Shown here: in pieces, positions 26,201 through 38,177 of the stretch
Numbering within the stretch: the stretch's first letter is position 1
How the letters are laid out: each line of letters starts with the position of its first letter
Origin: Pyronema omphalodes
Lineage: Eukaryota > Ascomycota > Pezizomycetes > Pezizales > Pyronemataceae
DNA: 64,000 bases
Reading direction: 5' to 3'
Assembly (NCBI GenBank): GCA_024516155.1
Contig: JAJJXM010000004.1
Coordinates: forward strand, 496,001-560,000
Program-made: the position numbers and the translations under genes
Notes under the pieces: generated by a model
What the model saw: the letters and a program-made list of their open reading frames with translations, nothing else
Database searches by the model: none
Told to the model about the DNA's origin: nothing

Positions 26201-27693
26201 CGAAACCAAAGACGCCAAAAGCCATTGTCCGAGAGGCGTGCTAGATGTAAACGTAAAACCAACTTCATTACTACCCACGCCGTAAGGTTACAAATTGTAA
26301 TAAACCCTGCTTGTCGTGGTGAAGATGCATCAGTTCAGCCTCAGAAGTTGTAATATATTTTGCCCCTCAACAATTGACGTTCCGCAATGGAGCCCAATGA
26401 GGTCATATCTGCGCGTCAGGGTTCTTCGGTGAAGCTGTAGAGAACGCACGATGAAGTTCGACCCTTTACTTCCGTAGCGAAATCTCCGGCGCGTTGCTGT
26501 CATTCTTTTTAGCGCCGGGCATTGGGTAGATCATCTATGCCAGTTTTGCGCGCGGGGCACTTGTAGATCTTGAGACATGAATTATCATCCACAACTGAAA
26601 CAACATAGGGTTCGGATATGCCGGTTTACCGAAAATCTCCATCCGAATGCGGAATGATGCCATGAGAAGCCTGGGAGGTAAAGATTTGCGGGTCGGTGCG
26701 TAAAGGATAGGATGTTTGAGAATGTAGCCGTAAACATGCCGGCAAGAGCTGCACTAACCGGCGGACTGAGCACTCAGGTGAGAATTCGGTATTGCCCCCT
26801 GCCGCGGCACCGGGTCGCGTTCCAGCAAATAAATCAACTCAATCCCGACCGATGGTCTGTTCATTTGATGATCAGCATTATGAATAACGTGATCAACGTA
26901 GCGGTGGACGATATAAAGGCTTCAAATATAGCTTAGACCCCACCGCGTTATTTCGTTGCCCCATCAACCGGTCAATCAATCCATGTGTTGGACCACTCTA
27001 CCGGCACGTTATTTTCAAGTGCCTTTCTTATCCAAAAGCATAGGATCTTCAATGCATTAAGATTGAGGTTGTTTCTTGTAAATGGGGATCGTTCAATGCG
27101 ATTGGATAGTTGCTGTAGTTTTGTACTGCTTGCGCTGTTTCCGTGGAATATGCAAGACGCAATACTATGCATTGGCTGGCCGCATACTGCCGTCAGTAGT
27201 TCGCTCAAACCCGAAAACTGGACGAAGATTGACAGCAGTAGTTCTGAGTTTCGAATTAGATGATGCCTGTGAATTGCCATTAGATTATTAGCAAACTCGA
27301 CTCACTGATCCGGTAGTAGTGGAAGGTGGAAGAAAGTGGAGGGTAGCGAGGTCGTTAATGGGCAAGAGAGACGAAGCTTCAACCGTTTCATTACTCGTCC
27401 AAGCTTGCCCTAAAGCGTTGAAATGTATACAAAATGTCCACTGCAATAAAAAACTATGCTTATTGCCATATAGAACGATCTTTAATTTTCTGGGCCAAAT
27501 GCTATGTATAAGTTCATACACAGAATTACCAACTCCGAACCTCTCACTTCATTCATAATCACTCGGTTGAACGCAAGACTCGTACGAAAGAAAGTACAAC
27601 TTCCTAAACTTTGGATTAAATAAATGCAGCCTAGTTTCTAATAATGAACCTAAACTGTTATTTGTGACTTCCAGACTGAATTTTTCTGTTCTG

Positions 27694-28245
27694 TCATATA
27701 AATGGAGGTGTGATAACTTGTGATTTAAATTCCAGAAGGCGAATAACTCCGCGCAAATGAGTGCCACACGTATCAACCCGAATCCGGTTTTCTATTGATT
27801 TAACCCTGTTTTTTTTTTCATAAAAAATTGACTCCAAATGAAGGTGTAGTTTTGATCGGGGCAGTTTGCCAGTACTACCTAGACATTCAGTTCGGAGAAA
27901 GACTTCGCTTGGTGTTTCACCAGCTTTTGGGGCTACATTAAAACTCCCCTGAAACCCCCTTATCCCGATATGTCTTCCGGTGTTTGTTTGTTTATTTGAA
28001 AAAGTTCTGCTCGTTTCCCACGAATTTTCGCCCAAAACGTGGCGAAAGCCTGCCAATCTAATCTCATCTATGAGCATCCAACTAAAGTCTATGTGATGCA
28101 ATTTGAGCGTCTTGTAAAATAGCTCATTCAACACAAAATTCGAATTTCGGAGGAACCAGCCGTTCCTTAGCAACCCGATTCTGGCACTGAGACCCTCCTG
28201 GCTTCGAATAATGCTACAAGTAGAGTCGTCACTCACACTGGACAT
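27694..28245 (-). CDS. Orphan ORF, 183 aa, doubtful
   Basis: The longest ATG-initiated frame in the 19-30 kb interval, starting at 28245 and running to a stop at 27694. The composition is that of an ordinary soluble protein, with no low-complexity runs. I see no signal peptide, membrane span or known motif. There is no neighbouring gene, and I could not find convincing flanking exons. It may be a chance ORF or a relic, and is listed because it is the best coding candidate in an otherwise empty 11 kb. Confidence 0.2.
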   Translation of the reverse strand: MSSVSDDSTCSIIRSQEGLSARIGLLRNGWFLRNSNFVLNELFYKTLKLHHIDFSWMLIDEIRLAGFRHVLGENSWETSRTFSNKQTNTGRHIGIRGFQGSFNVAPKAGETPSEVFLRTECLGSTGKLPRSKLHLHLESIFYEKKNRVKSIENRIRVDTCGTHLRGVIRLLEFKSQVITPPFI

Positions 28246-30713
28246 GTGATATCACTCGTACCAACGCGACTTCCCCGAGATTTCTTAGAGCCCTTCGCGC
28301 AGTGCCAATGAAGTATTTTGCCACATCAAATGTCTAGGGGAGCAAGGAATAAAAACTGAAGATATTTTGAGTTCCGAGCCCAGTCATAGCGGGAACTGTA
28401 AGGCTTTCGGTACCAAATTTGTCATTTGGAGGGCCTCCATTTCTGAGGTTACCAAGGGCTAACCAATTATCCTGAAATACTTCCCATGAACTATATAATT
28501 GTATAACCAAAAGAGCGCAAAAGAAGTGGGAGAGTGGGAAATGCAGGATTTCTAGTTCTGCCGAAAATTACATATTTCTGCTGCCAAAACTCGCGAACGT
28601 CTCCTCAGGCTAGCATTATTGAGGTAGTCTGTTTTGTCTTTCGCCTTACTCTTCTAGATCATCATCCATCATAACCCCATATCACTAACCTTTTTAAAAA
28701 TGAGGGCTTGCTTTAATGCTTAATACAACAGAGCACATTGTGACATATGAATCGCCACAATTAAAAATCTCCCTGAATATATAACAGTTAACTGAGCCAC
28801 TGAATTTGAGTTTCTCCTGGCACTGGAAGTATTCAGAGTTAATCCAAGGAAAGTATTGTGTTAGCGCCGACTAGCCTCCAGTTGCTTTGAGACCATGACT
28901 ACACTGCCACTGAACTCGAAACCTTGAATACTCTCAGTGCGTTGCAAGTCAAGCTAAAAGCACAACCAAAATGCAACTTTTCTGCCTAGGAGGTCTCTCT
29001 ATGCATAGGGAAATGATATACTCTCATAGAGTCTCACTCATGATTCGAATAGTTGAGCGAGCCTTTAATGACCAAACTGGCCGAATGATAGGGCTCCGTG
29101 AGTCACTATAAAGCTCTCCAATCACTCATTTGAAGTGCTGGGCCATATTTGCTTGCTAACACTTCTGCAACTACACTATAGACAGCTTACCCGAAAGCTT
29201 TTATAAAAAAAACACGAGATATGAATGACGGCACGGTTTTTTGTTCTCAAAGGCAGGGTTATACTGTACATGCTCAAGGAGCAGCTAGTTAGTCGATGTT
29301 TTCGTACACTCGGATAGGATTCATGTGGAGCGGAACTTGAATCAATGACGAGTTGAGATTTTGTACGTTCCTAGCCATTGAAGATTTACCTGCTGATGTC
29401 AGATAGACGTGATGAGAAATTGCAAATAGTAAGCATCAGGGGTTTTTTTTCTCTATGTACAGAGCACTCGACACAATGCATAAGTACTTCTATTAGCAAC
29501 CAAATGTTGGAACAAAACCTAATTGCTTATCGGTGCCGGAAGTTTGGTGCCCGGGTTGGTTCAAGGTTAGCCGGCATTGTATAGGGCGCGTGGCAAGGTA
29601 TGTAGTACACGTAGTACACACGACTGCCTTATTGGGACTCGGAACTCGGGTGAAGTAGCTCAACAGGGAAATCTCAGAGCCTCAAGCGTCCCGAGTGAAA
29701 GTGCAGCTCTTACATATTAATCTTACAGAACTTTGATTATTGATATTTTGTTTTTCTTAATATTGGTGTGCGGCTCGTGAGTCGATGACCTTGTGTAATG
29801 TTGGACTTTAAGCTTTAGGCAGCAGTTTGCAGAACTAAGCGAAGGCCTACCGTGTTGTAGAGGCTAGAGAAATTTTGGTATTCTATATTTAGAAGGGGTG
29901 AACGATCGCTAATATTTGAATGTAAAAAGTGGTTTAGGTCCAGCTGTTCTTGGAAGGAGGATGATGCGCGTGTTACTGGATGATTACTAGTGACTGGGTT
30001 TGGATTGCACCGGCTCTACATAGGAAGAAAAAGTGAAGTTTGTCAGAATAAAGCGTCATCATTTGCGCTTCAGCAGTTGTGTTTCTTTCACGATAAAATG
30101 ATACAGTATTATTTGTTTTTCAAAGTGCCTTCTTTATCCCGGGTTGTCTAGAGATTTCGACCCATAATGGCACGTTATTGAAATTCACCAACATGTCTTG
30201 GAATGCAGTTGATGCGTTTCAGACACGTAAAATTAGACCTTATACCCATTTATGTTAGCCTATACAATACCCCCAGATGTGATGAGTCTTTGGGTATTTT
30301 GTGTCACTTAACTCGATTGTAACGCTACCGATCATATATGCTGTCAGACACAACACCTCCTTCCTTTAATTCAATAGAATAAAGTATTTTGGCGTGAAGA
30401 ATAAATGCAGTCTTTACGTTGGAAGATGTCAATCAAAAGACCATCGATTATTGGATAATCTGCCTGCCTTTCGGAGTACTCACGGTAATAAATTTTAGGC
30501 TTATGCACGTCAACGTATTTTGACGTTCGTATAAGCCCCTCATCATTGCTATTGCTAAGTAGGCTTTGCCGGTAGTTCGTATATCTATAAATAATCTATG
30601 TATCTTCCTATCAAGTCCAGTGCCATTTGGATAAAAATCATCAAAATAATCCAACATCGTCGTTTGTGTCTTTCTTCGTTTTTTCCTTAGAGACACAGCT
30701 TTTAATCTCCAAT

Positions 30714-32316
30714 ATGGCTTCACAAGCCGGTCGAAGCGATCGTATATTCCAATGGGCAACCGGAGCAAACTCGACCCAAGCCATCATCAACTTCCAGAAG
30801 TGTGTAGCCGACCGTAATCAAACAGATTTTGGTGGCTCAAACGCCGATTTAGGTGGAATAGGTGTAAGAAGTTATCACATTCGCACATTTATCCCACACA
30901 GGTTTACTGAATGTTTTAATAGGTCATCACTTCATTAACTTTTCTTTGCGCCGGCTGTACCATTGGGAGCATCTTTGTGATAGCTCTTGGCTACACATTC
31001 GCTCATCCAAAATACAAGAGTCGTCCACCAGGCTCGCTGTTAAACCGCTTCCTTACCAGAATATATGATGCCGCTGCGTCACCACTCGTCACATTTCTTG
31101 ACGCAGCTCTATTCCTAGCTCTCACGATGCAAATAGCGGCTATTATATGGTCAGCGAAGATAGACAGGGCCGGCTATATTTCCGATGAGGCCGGTAGGCA
31201 AGCAGCGATTGATGGCTTTGGAAAAGGGTCTGGTGGGAGGGTGTACTCCATCTACATTCTACTTTACACCTCCGTAATCACTACATGCCCCGCTTTAACC
31301 TTAATCAGTACGCCATACTTATGGGATGGTCTCAAACGTCGAGGGTATCGGTTATTCGTTATGACCGTCCTTATGCTGATTGGTGGTATTGTCAACCTTC
31401 TTTGGACCGAGATAGCAGGACAACTCTCAGCATACGACCTACCACACGCCGGTTGCGTATCCATATTTTTGTTTGAAGTCATACCCGGTCAAACAGAAAA
31501 AAACGTGCTTCGATCAGCATGGGTGCTTTGCTTTACAGCATTGATATTGATTATCATTATCCAAGCAAAGAAGAACTGTCCAAGACCGATTCTTCGCTGG
31601 TATCGAGCTATGAGAGGGTTCTTACGTAAGCGTGTTTGGCCCTCGTTTGGTCATTTTTTCAAGGCCATTGGGAGATTCTTCGTGCACCAGTTCCGGAAAC
31701 TCTTCAAACGCCCAGCCCTCGATGAACAGCCTATCGATGCTACGGTATCCGGCAATCACGATGATGTAGAGGTAGAAGGACCCCGGTCCCAGAACTATCA
31801 TCGAAAGCGTCGTATTGCCCGCAAACTCATTATAGTCCTCTATGCCTTAATCTACGTTGCCATGCAAGCCCTGCCGCTTTATTTGTTATGGCGAATCTAC
31901 TGGCTCCGCGAACACGTCCGCAACATCCTTCAGCCACCTCCACCAAGCGGTATTATCTATCCTGCTTTTGCGAACGCAACAAAATTGCTTGAGGAGGAGA
32001 AGGCAAATTGGGATCTGGATAACTGGACCTTTGGGCAGATTTTGGCTATGAGTTTGTGGTTTCCGGCATTGCTGGAGGCAGCGTATATTTTGATTGGTAA
32101 GTGACAAGGACCATCTATTCCAATACAAGATGAATCCAGCAGAATGGAAATGCTAATACGAGAATAGCTGGGGAAGAGCCATTGACCGGTGCAAAGGTAT
32201 GGGATGGAACGAAAGAGGGGGCTGAAAGGTCGGAACCTTGCACGTCATGTAACGCTCATGATGACTCGTTGGCGAAGGAAGATGATGTACAGATTTCTGA
32301 GATCAAGGCGGTCTAG
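30714..32316 (+). CDS. Seven-helix membrane protein, unknown function (3 exons)
   Basis: Exons 30714-30863, 30923-32096 and 32168-32316 give 490 residues. Intron 1 is 59 bp (GTAAGA donor; TACTGA branch-like site before TAG). Intron 2 is 71 bp (GTAAGT donor, AATAG acceptor) and its removal replaces an early stop with a 50-residue tail. The N-terminus (residues 1-51) has no signal peptide but carries sequons N19-S-T and N35-Q-T, which would suit an outside location. Seven hydrophobic spans follow: about residues 52-76, 105-127, 157-180, 190-213, 241-263, about 350-375 and 410-430. A basic loop with several Trp, Arg and Lys residues joins spans 5 and 6, and the tail is acidic. The topology resembles the orphan membrane proteins found in filamentous ascomycetes. 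I do not recognise a named family or a G-protein receptor motif. The start ATG is the first in frame after stops. Confidence 0.7.
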
Positions 32317-34415
32317 AAAGATTTATAAAAATTGGATTTTGTCAAGGGATGTATATAATGATGTACTTAATCCTAGACTGTTATCGATAAAAGCCATTTG
32401 AGGTCAGAGGCTTCACTCACTTAATATCACCATCCGTTGACAGATGGGTTGATGTGTCACAATTATCAGGCTTTAAACATGGAAAAATAAGTCCATACCG
32501 GTTATGCTGGTGCTTTCTTTACGCTACCAGGTATGTCAAGAATTTGAGCCGCAAATATATTGGCTTTGTAGCGTAGAAATTGTTACCTTTGCCGAAAATC
32601 GCATATTCTGGCTTGCGGCGCATTGTAAACATTTTAATAGTGTAGTCTTTCTATAAAGTTGTGCTTTCTGGGATTATTTGAAGTTGTTTGTGTTTCTTTG
32701 GCATACAATGTATATTTAAGGGTTATAGCGGAAGAAGAATTAGTGACTGAATCCACAGATGAGACACGGTTGATGAAGAGCTGCAAGCCGGATGAAAAAG
32801 AGAGTGGCATGGTTGATGAGAATTTAGAAACAGGAGGCCCATAAATTATATGCCAGTATCGTAGGGTGAAGTTTGAATGCGTATAAAGAAACATCGTAGA
32901 ATAATAGCAAATATATTGCGGTCACAAAGTATCACTCTAATTCAACTATGTCAACACGAAATGAGAAGTTTTTGCATTGAAAGAAGGAACTCCGCATCTA
33001 TACTGAAGTAACTTTGAAATAAGAAAGTCTCCGAGGAAAATACTTTACGTTGATCAAGAAGAAGCTATGCTTAGCAATGATCAAAAGGGACGTGTACAGC
33101 GTGGGAATTGTCTGCATTGGTAATCGATATGGTATTTTCCTTTATAATGATTGGGAGAGACCATCATATGTGAGAACTCAAGTCTCACAGTGTGACAATC
33201 GGAAATAATCTCATACTTTTTTTCCAGAGTTGTTGGAAACATTAGCTGTGTGTTGTTGAACAGCTTCGGGGGTGCCCAAAAGTTCCTGTGATGCTCGGGT
33301 TTTGCTTTTCTACGTTGCTACAAGGGCCACCAAGCAATAGTAAATACAGAGTTTCCTCCGTCAAGATTATAAATTTCAAATGAGTTCTAGGGTTGGGGGC
33401 TGAATCACTGAATCGTGTGACTACACCCGATTTTGGCCCTGCAGTATTCCTACGCGTCGCCTACACATCCGACGACAATTCCTCGCATAACAACCCTGAA
33501 GTTACCACCACTGACTCGAACGATACCCGATCGATAAGAAATCAGAATACTCAAACCTAATCTACCGAAGGAATCCGTATGCGGATCATAGCAAGGATAT
33601 TGAGAGCTTCTAGGCTATGTACCACGCGTTCCATAAGCTGTCGCGTCGACAGCCATGTGCGCCCTCATTCCTTTATTTTCCGCCACCGAGATTACCGAAA
33701 TCATGCATTCCTGACGCCTTGCAATGCCGTCCCTTTTGAGGTCCTCCTATGACTGTTGCAGTTAATGACGTAGTCGCTTGATTAGGCTTACTTGGCCGGA
33801 TAGTACGAATCTACAGCCGCCTGGCTACTCTATATACACTGGACGACGTTCCTCACCACTTGAATATGTCACTTCGAATATTTATCTAAAACTCGAACAC
33901 CTGCGTACCATTCACTATTTCTCGAGATAACTCGAGTTGTTCACGATGCCATAATTCTACTCCACCTGCAAAGCTCCCCGTCCTCATCTCGGTCTACACG
34001 ACCTGTGTTCCATCGAGTTTTCCTGGCCAGAGCATGATGAGTCCGTGGTTTTATGAGGAATCCGAGATGAAAAAATGAATTTAGATACTCGCAAATTTCA
34101 TAAAGTCGAAACCCGGCAGTGTTAAACAGAATTTCGCCATAGTATACGAAGTCTAATTACAGTGAAAAAGACTTTGCAAGACATCATCTTCTGTAGACCG
34201 CCTATTTATCTCGTTAGCCACAAGCGGGCAATATCTTTTCCTCAAAGAATTCTCAGAATGTTAATCCCAGATAAAAACAAGACCACAAAAAGCAACAACC
34301 CCTGCTAAAAAACCCAGAAACCAAAGCATCCGCAACTCCAAAACAATACATATCCCAGAGATGTAGCAGCCCCCAATAACTCCCCATACAGAGAATTTTT
34401 CCCTAATTAAACAGC
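32317..34415. other. Intergenic region without supported features
   Basis: About 2.1 kb. A 61-codon + frame at 32659-32844 ends in an acidic hydrophilic tail that looks somewhat gene-like but starts at a non-ATG codon and has no visible upstream exon. The rest shows nothing I can support. Confidence 0.5.
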
Positions 34416-34769
34416 TTAAATCTCAACTGGCGTACCAGCAGGTGTTGTAAGGTCTGGTTTTCTTCGAACCTGATCTTCTTGCTTCTTCTTGATGACTTCT
34501 TGGGGTAATGAATTTGGACCCCTCTCGAGAGCCTTCCAAAGGTGGCCCGTCGGATCCTTTTGAGAAAGTTATTATTCTGATGTAAGCATCTGTGAGAAAT
34601 GGCTTACGCTGCGCTGGGCCATTGGAACCTTCGGTGGCTCTTCCTTCTTCTTACCGTCTTTCTTTTTGAACTATACAGGCGAAGGGGTTTGGTGTTAGTA
34701 TGTCGTCAACGGAGCTTGGGAGTAAATACCACTCTCAACACGTACAATCTTTTTGAGCAAGGAAGACAT
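34416..34769 (-). CDS. Small spliced gene, 75-aa basic protein of unknown function
   Basis: Three exons on the minus strand: 34769-34746, 34670-34608 and 34556-34416, together 76 codons including the stop. Intron 1 (75 bp) has a GTACGT donor, a perfect TACTAAC branch site and a TATAG acceptor. Intron 2 (51 bp) has a GTAAGC donor, an AATAAC branch-like site and an AAAAG acceptor. Both are phase 0. The protein begins MSSLLKKIFKKKDGKKKEE, has a PPKVPMAQRSD turn, then GHLWKALERGPNSLPQEVI, and ends in a Lys/Arg/Gln-rich stretch and TPAGTPVEI. It has no signal peptide or membrane span. The joined frame stays open across three exons with textbook splice signals, which supports a real gene although no family is recognised. 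No single exon is long enough to be noticed alone. Confidence 0.55.
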
Positions 34770-35786
34770 TTTTCTGGTGCTATTTATGTGTGACTGTGGC
34801 GTAAATGAGCAGTAAGGATGGTGATGAGGATATTCGATGACAATAGATGCGAAGAATACCACCATGGCAGCGAGAACAGAGGTTTAAAGCTACCAGTGCC
34901 CGCCCATGATTTTTGCTTCCCAAACAAACTTAACCGCTGTCAACATTTATTATTCAAGAGTGAGGGTGGAAAAGCTTCGTCGCGGAATTTTTCGATAGAA
35001 CGGTGGAATTCTGTTGCAATTTCTATGTTCGGTCGTTGATGGATATATCTGGTGCCTACTGAGTTTATATCCAGTCACTATGAGTGCTTCAATGGGCAGT
35101 TGACTGATTTGAGTTTCCGGTCTATTCCCTTTTACTGTGCAGCGAGACTATCAATCGTTACTGGATTCTTTTGATTGTAAGTAAAAAAAACAGGTCGTGA
35201 TACCTTGACTATTCAATTTAATAGCCATAACTCGTCAATTGATAGGTGGTATATGCCTCATGTTAATTCTTCCATGCACAGGAATGGCGCGTTGAGAAGT
35301 CTTTCACTCCCGTGTTGCCGGAAGATGCACTTGAGAAGTTCGCTTGTAAATATACCACAGGAAGCTCCGTCAGGTGCTTGATAACCTTGTATGGCTTGAA
35401 CATGAAGCTTTGCATCAAAACTCGGTAGCAGTAAGCTGAACCACAATACAGCCACTGCCTAGCGATAGGCAAGCCGTACACATGGACGTATAGAAAGTGC
35501 AATATTTGAGCCCCCGACTTGGTCGTCTTGAAGCAGTGCGGGATCAATATTATTCACCTATCATAGTATTCACATAATTCATAGTACTGAGAGTCGTGTA
35601 TCTATTCATGCTAAGCCTGTTGAAAGGAAATGAATACCGAATTAATGACAACCCGCAATTATATTCGCAATTATATTTGCCAGCAAAATACAACCAGAAA
35701 TGACAATATGCAACAAAGTAACCTAAACCCCAAGTACTCCGAATCCCCATAATCAGACACGGAGGTTGTTATTGGAGTTCAACCTA
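34770..35786. other. Intergenic region between the two small genes
   Basis: About 1.0 kb holding the likely promoter of the 75-aa gene and the 3' UTR of the 108-aa gene. Overlapping minus-strand ORFs at 35258-35547 have no start context or domain I trust. Confidence 0.5.
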
Positions 35787-36171
35787 TCATTTACCAGATG
35801 TTTCCTCGTCCCAATTAGGTCGTTTATATGTGCGCGGTACCTCCCAGTCACACTCAACCAGAGGCTCATGTGGGTTATCATCAGGATAAACCACTCTTCT
35901 GGGAGGGTCGTTTGAAAATCTAACGACAGGAGTACGCTTTTATCGGTTAGATCATAGCAAGTGCAGTTTGGAGTATTGGCGAGAGAAAACATACTGGTTT
36001 TTGTGTACTAATACTAGGATTAACGTTGTTTCCGGGGTTGACGGGATTCTGGACAGGTTGTACAGATGCAGAACCTGCTCGTGTAAAAGAAGTAACGTCT
36101 GCCAGGCTAACAACAGCCGAAGGACTGTGCGACAGCTTGGCGGATAACTTGGAGAGAGTAGTTGATTTCAT
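35787..36171 (-). CDS. Small spliced gene, 108-aa protein of unknown function
   Basis: Two exons on the minus strand, 36171-35995 and 35936-35787, joined at a phase-0 intron of 58 bp (GTATGT donor, TCTAAC branch site, AAAAG acceptor). Without splicing, the first exon runs into a stop within 16 codons. Residues 1-59 are Ser/Thr/Val/Asn-rich with no clear order. Residues 60-108 look like a compact conserved motif: RTPVVRF, then RRVVYPDDNPHEPLVE, CDWEVPRTYKRPNWD, and a short polar end. The density of Trp, Pro, Tyr and charged residues there is typical of a real conserved core. I do not recognise the family. The gene lies about 1 kb upstream of the 75-aa gene on the same strand, but each has its own start and stop. 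Confidence 0.55.
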
Positions 36172-38177
36172 TATGAATCTGTTAGTATCGAGGTTGATGT
36201 GGTGATGAGAAGAAAGGAATAAGCTTGTAAGAAGGAAATGGATGTCATTCAGCGGTTAGCCAACTCGTTCAATTTAATTGAAGTGGTCGATTTGAAATTG
36301 CGTGCAAGTGTCTATAATCGCATTGGGGGGTGTACATCAAACCCCGGGGCTTGCGCTTTGAAAAGAAAAGTGCAGAATACTTTCAAAGTACGTTGAGATC
36401 GGCACCAAACGCCTACTAGGCAATTAAGGAAGTGTCTCAAAACTTCACTCGGCTTCTTCGGATAGAGAAAAACTCGGTTCGTGTAATTGAAAATTTGTAG
36501 CGCGCGGCTCGCCCATTCAATAAAGAAACCATCACGCAGGGTTGATATACTCCCGGGCCGAAGTAGCAGTACTTATTCGGGCCGTTTTTTATATGGGGGT
36601 CGAGAAAACACTGAATCATACCAAAGGTAATTATTCAGAACATAACATGAGTGTTTCAAAACAAGCTTCACTTAGTTAACAGTATGCAGTTAGCACAAGA
36701 ATATATTAGACACCAAAAAATGAGGATATCCTACAATAATCGGCGTGAAACTCACCTAACAACCCTTTTCCATGAGCTTTTAATCTGAGCTCCCATACAG
36801 ACTTCAACCAGTCTCGTAACTTTGTATAATGTGGCTATTAACAAATCCACAGTCCCAACCCCCAAAATCAACTTTCCACACTTCTCCTAAAACTAAACGA
36901 AACCATATCCCTTCATCCAAACCCTTCCAAAAAAACAAAAGTCCACAGCTGTACCTTACAATAGAAGAATCCATTATAACTCAAAAGATGCTTTCAATTA
37001 AACTGAGTGCCAATTTATTTATTGCATCACACGCTAACCGAAGCCTAAAAAGCCCATGCAGGACTAAAAGTTTAAAACAACATCCGAATCCCGTCCTCGT
37101 GATATAAACCACCTAATTCTGCCCCCTGATCTCCTATATCCATATAACCCATCAAACAAAGTATGAAAAAACAAAATCCAATGAGAAAAAAAACAAGAGA
37201 ATAAAGAAAGAGGATATCCTTAGTCTTCCCCTTATACTGGTCACGACGTCACATCCTCCACCACACCACCACCATGCCGTCTTCATAGCCTGTGGTATCT
37301 CCACTCATCATCTGCCCTCCGCTTCCCCTCTGTCTCTGTCTGCCGCTATTCCCAACCTCGCCTCTCTAGCCCCTTTGGATTAAGTGGTATAGGAAGCAAA
37401 AAGAAAATTCCTATAAGAACCACCATCCATCCTACATCCTCCATCCTCCATCAACGCACCCCCAGAAAACCTTTTTTTTAAACAACATCCTGGCCAGTCT
37501 CGCAGTCTCGCAGTCTCGCAGTCTCGCAGTAGAAATCCTTACATACATGTTAAAGTTTTCACAAACCAATAGCAGAGCAGCGACCAAAAATTAAAGACAG
37601 GCTATAAATCCCATAGCCATACGATCCATAAACATCCAATTTACAAATACTCCATAACATCGCCATCCCCACTATCGACAGCCGATTAAAATTCACATAT
37701 GCGGCAGTTACCGGCTGAGGTTCGGTAATTACATCTCCAAACTCTATATACGATGACGGGTGTAACTCGTATTCAGAGTTCGACGGTGGTTTCACTAAGA
37801 TTCTTATAATGATAAAAGATGAATTGCGGAAAGAAACTTATCCTTCACTGCTGATTCTGATTCTGTTTTTTGGGGGTTTTTTTTCATCACAACATAAAAA
37901 AGGAACCAAGTTTACAGGATAACAAATCCGGTTACATTACGTTTCATATACAGATACATCAACCAACTACCTACAGGTATCATCTTCCATACATCATCTT
38001 TCATGAAATCATCTTCGTTACATTACCACCTCTGAATATATCCCTACAAGAAAAAAAAGAAAACCATTAAAGCAAGCATTTAAAAAAAAAAACGACATTA
38101 CATCCAACAATCCTCAACCCCTGTACTCTTTTCTCCTCATATTTTTTTTTCCTCTCTCTTCCTCTCTCATAATCCCT
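36172..38177. other. Intergenic region upstream of the 108-aa gene and downstream of ENA
   Basis: About 2.0 kb. It contains the promoter side of the 108-aa gene, a second retroposon tail (37012-37063), a short CGCAGTCT tandem repeat near 37498-37530, and A/T-rich sequence that should include the ENA 3' UTR. A minus-strand frame at 37559-37795 has protein-like composition but no ATG and no splice join that keeps its frame. Confidence 0.5.
37012..37063 (-). mobile_element. Second copy of the retroposon 3' tail
   Basis: Read on the minus strand, 37063-37020 matches the element at 3917-3960 in 38 of 44 bases (five transitions, one transversion) and ends in an AATAAATAAAT tail (37023-37012). Similarity weakens upstream of the block, consistent with a 5' truncation. 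I could not find a convincing target-site duplication for this copy. Confidence 0.5.

Larger units (their letters stand above)
15813..30713. other. Gene-free interval, 14.9 kb
   Basis: I find no gene I can support. 15813-18900 resembles the other intergenic DNA (T-rich 3' UTR-like sequence, microsatellites, the 8-bp minisatellite). From about 19100 to 30600 the texture changes: base composition is more even, homopolymers and microsatellites become scarce, and many short ORFs (60-183 codons) occur on both strands without recognisable domains. This could be old degraded coding or transposon sequence, but I could not match any transposase, reverse transcriptase or other family. No strong CpA-to-TpA, AT-rich RIP texture is apparent by eye. 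Confidence 0.5.

Noticed and set aside
32659..32844. 61-codon + frame after the seven-helix gene with an acidic tail
   Set aside because: Tested as an extra exon, but the seven-helix gene already ends cleanly at 32316 and no acceptor/donor pair links the two.
35258..35455. Minus-strand frame with PDGASCGIF, recalling the C48/Ulp1 catalytic Cys region
   Set aside because: Only about 65 codons, with no His/Asp-containing upstream part or splice join; probably chance.
37559..37795. Minus-strand 78-codon frame with protein-like composition downstream of ENA
   Set aside because: It lacks an ATG; splice joins tried with the upstream ATG near 37890 all broke the frame.
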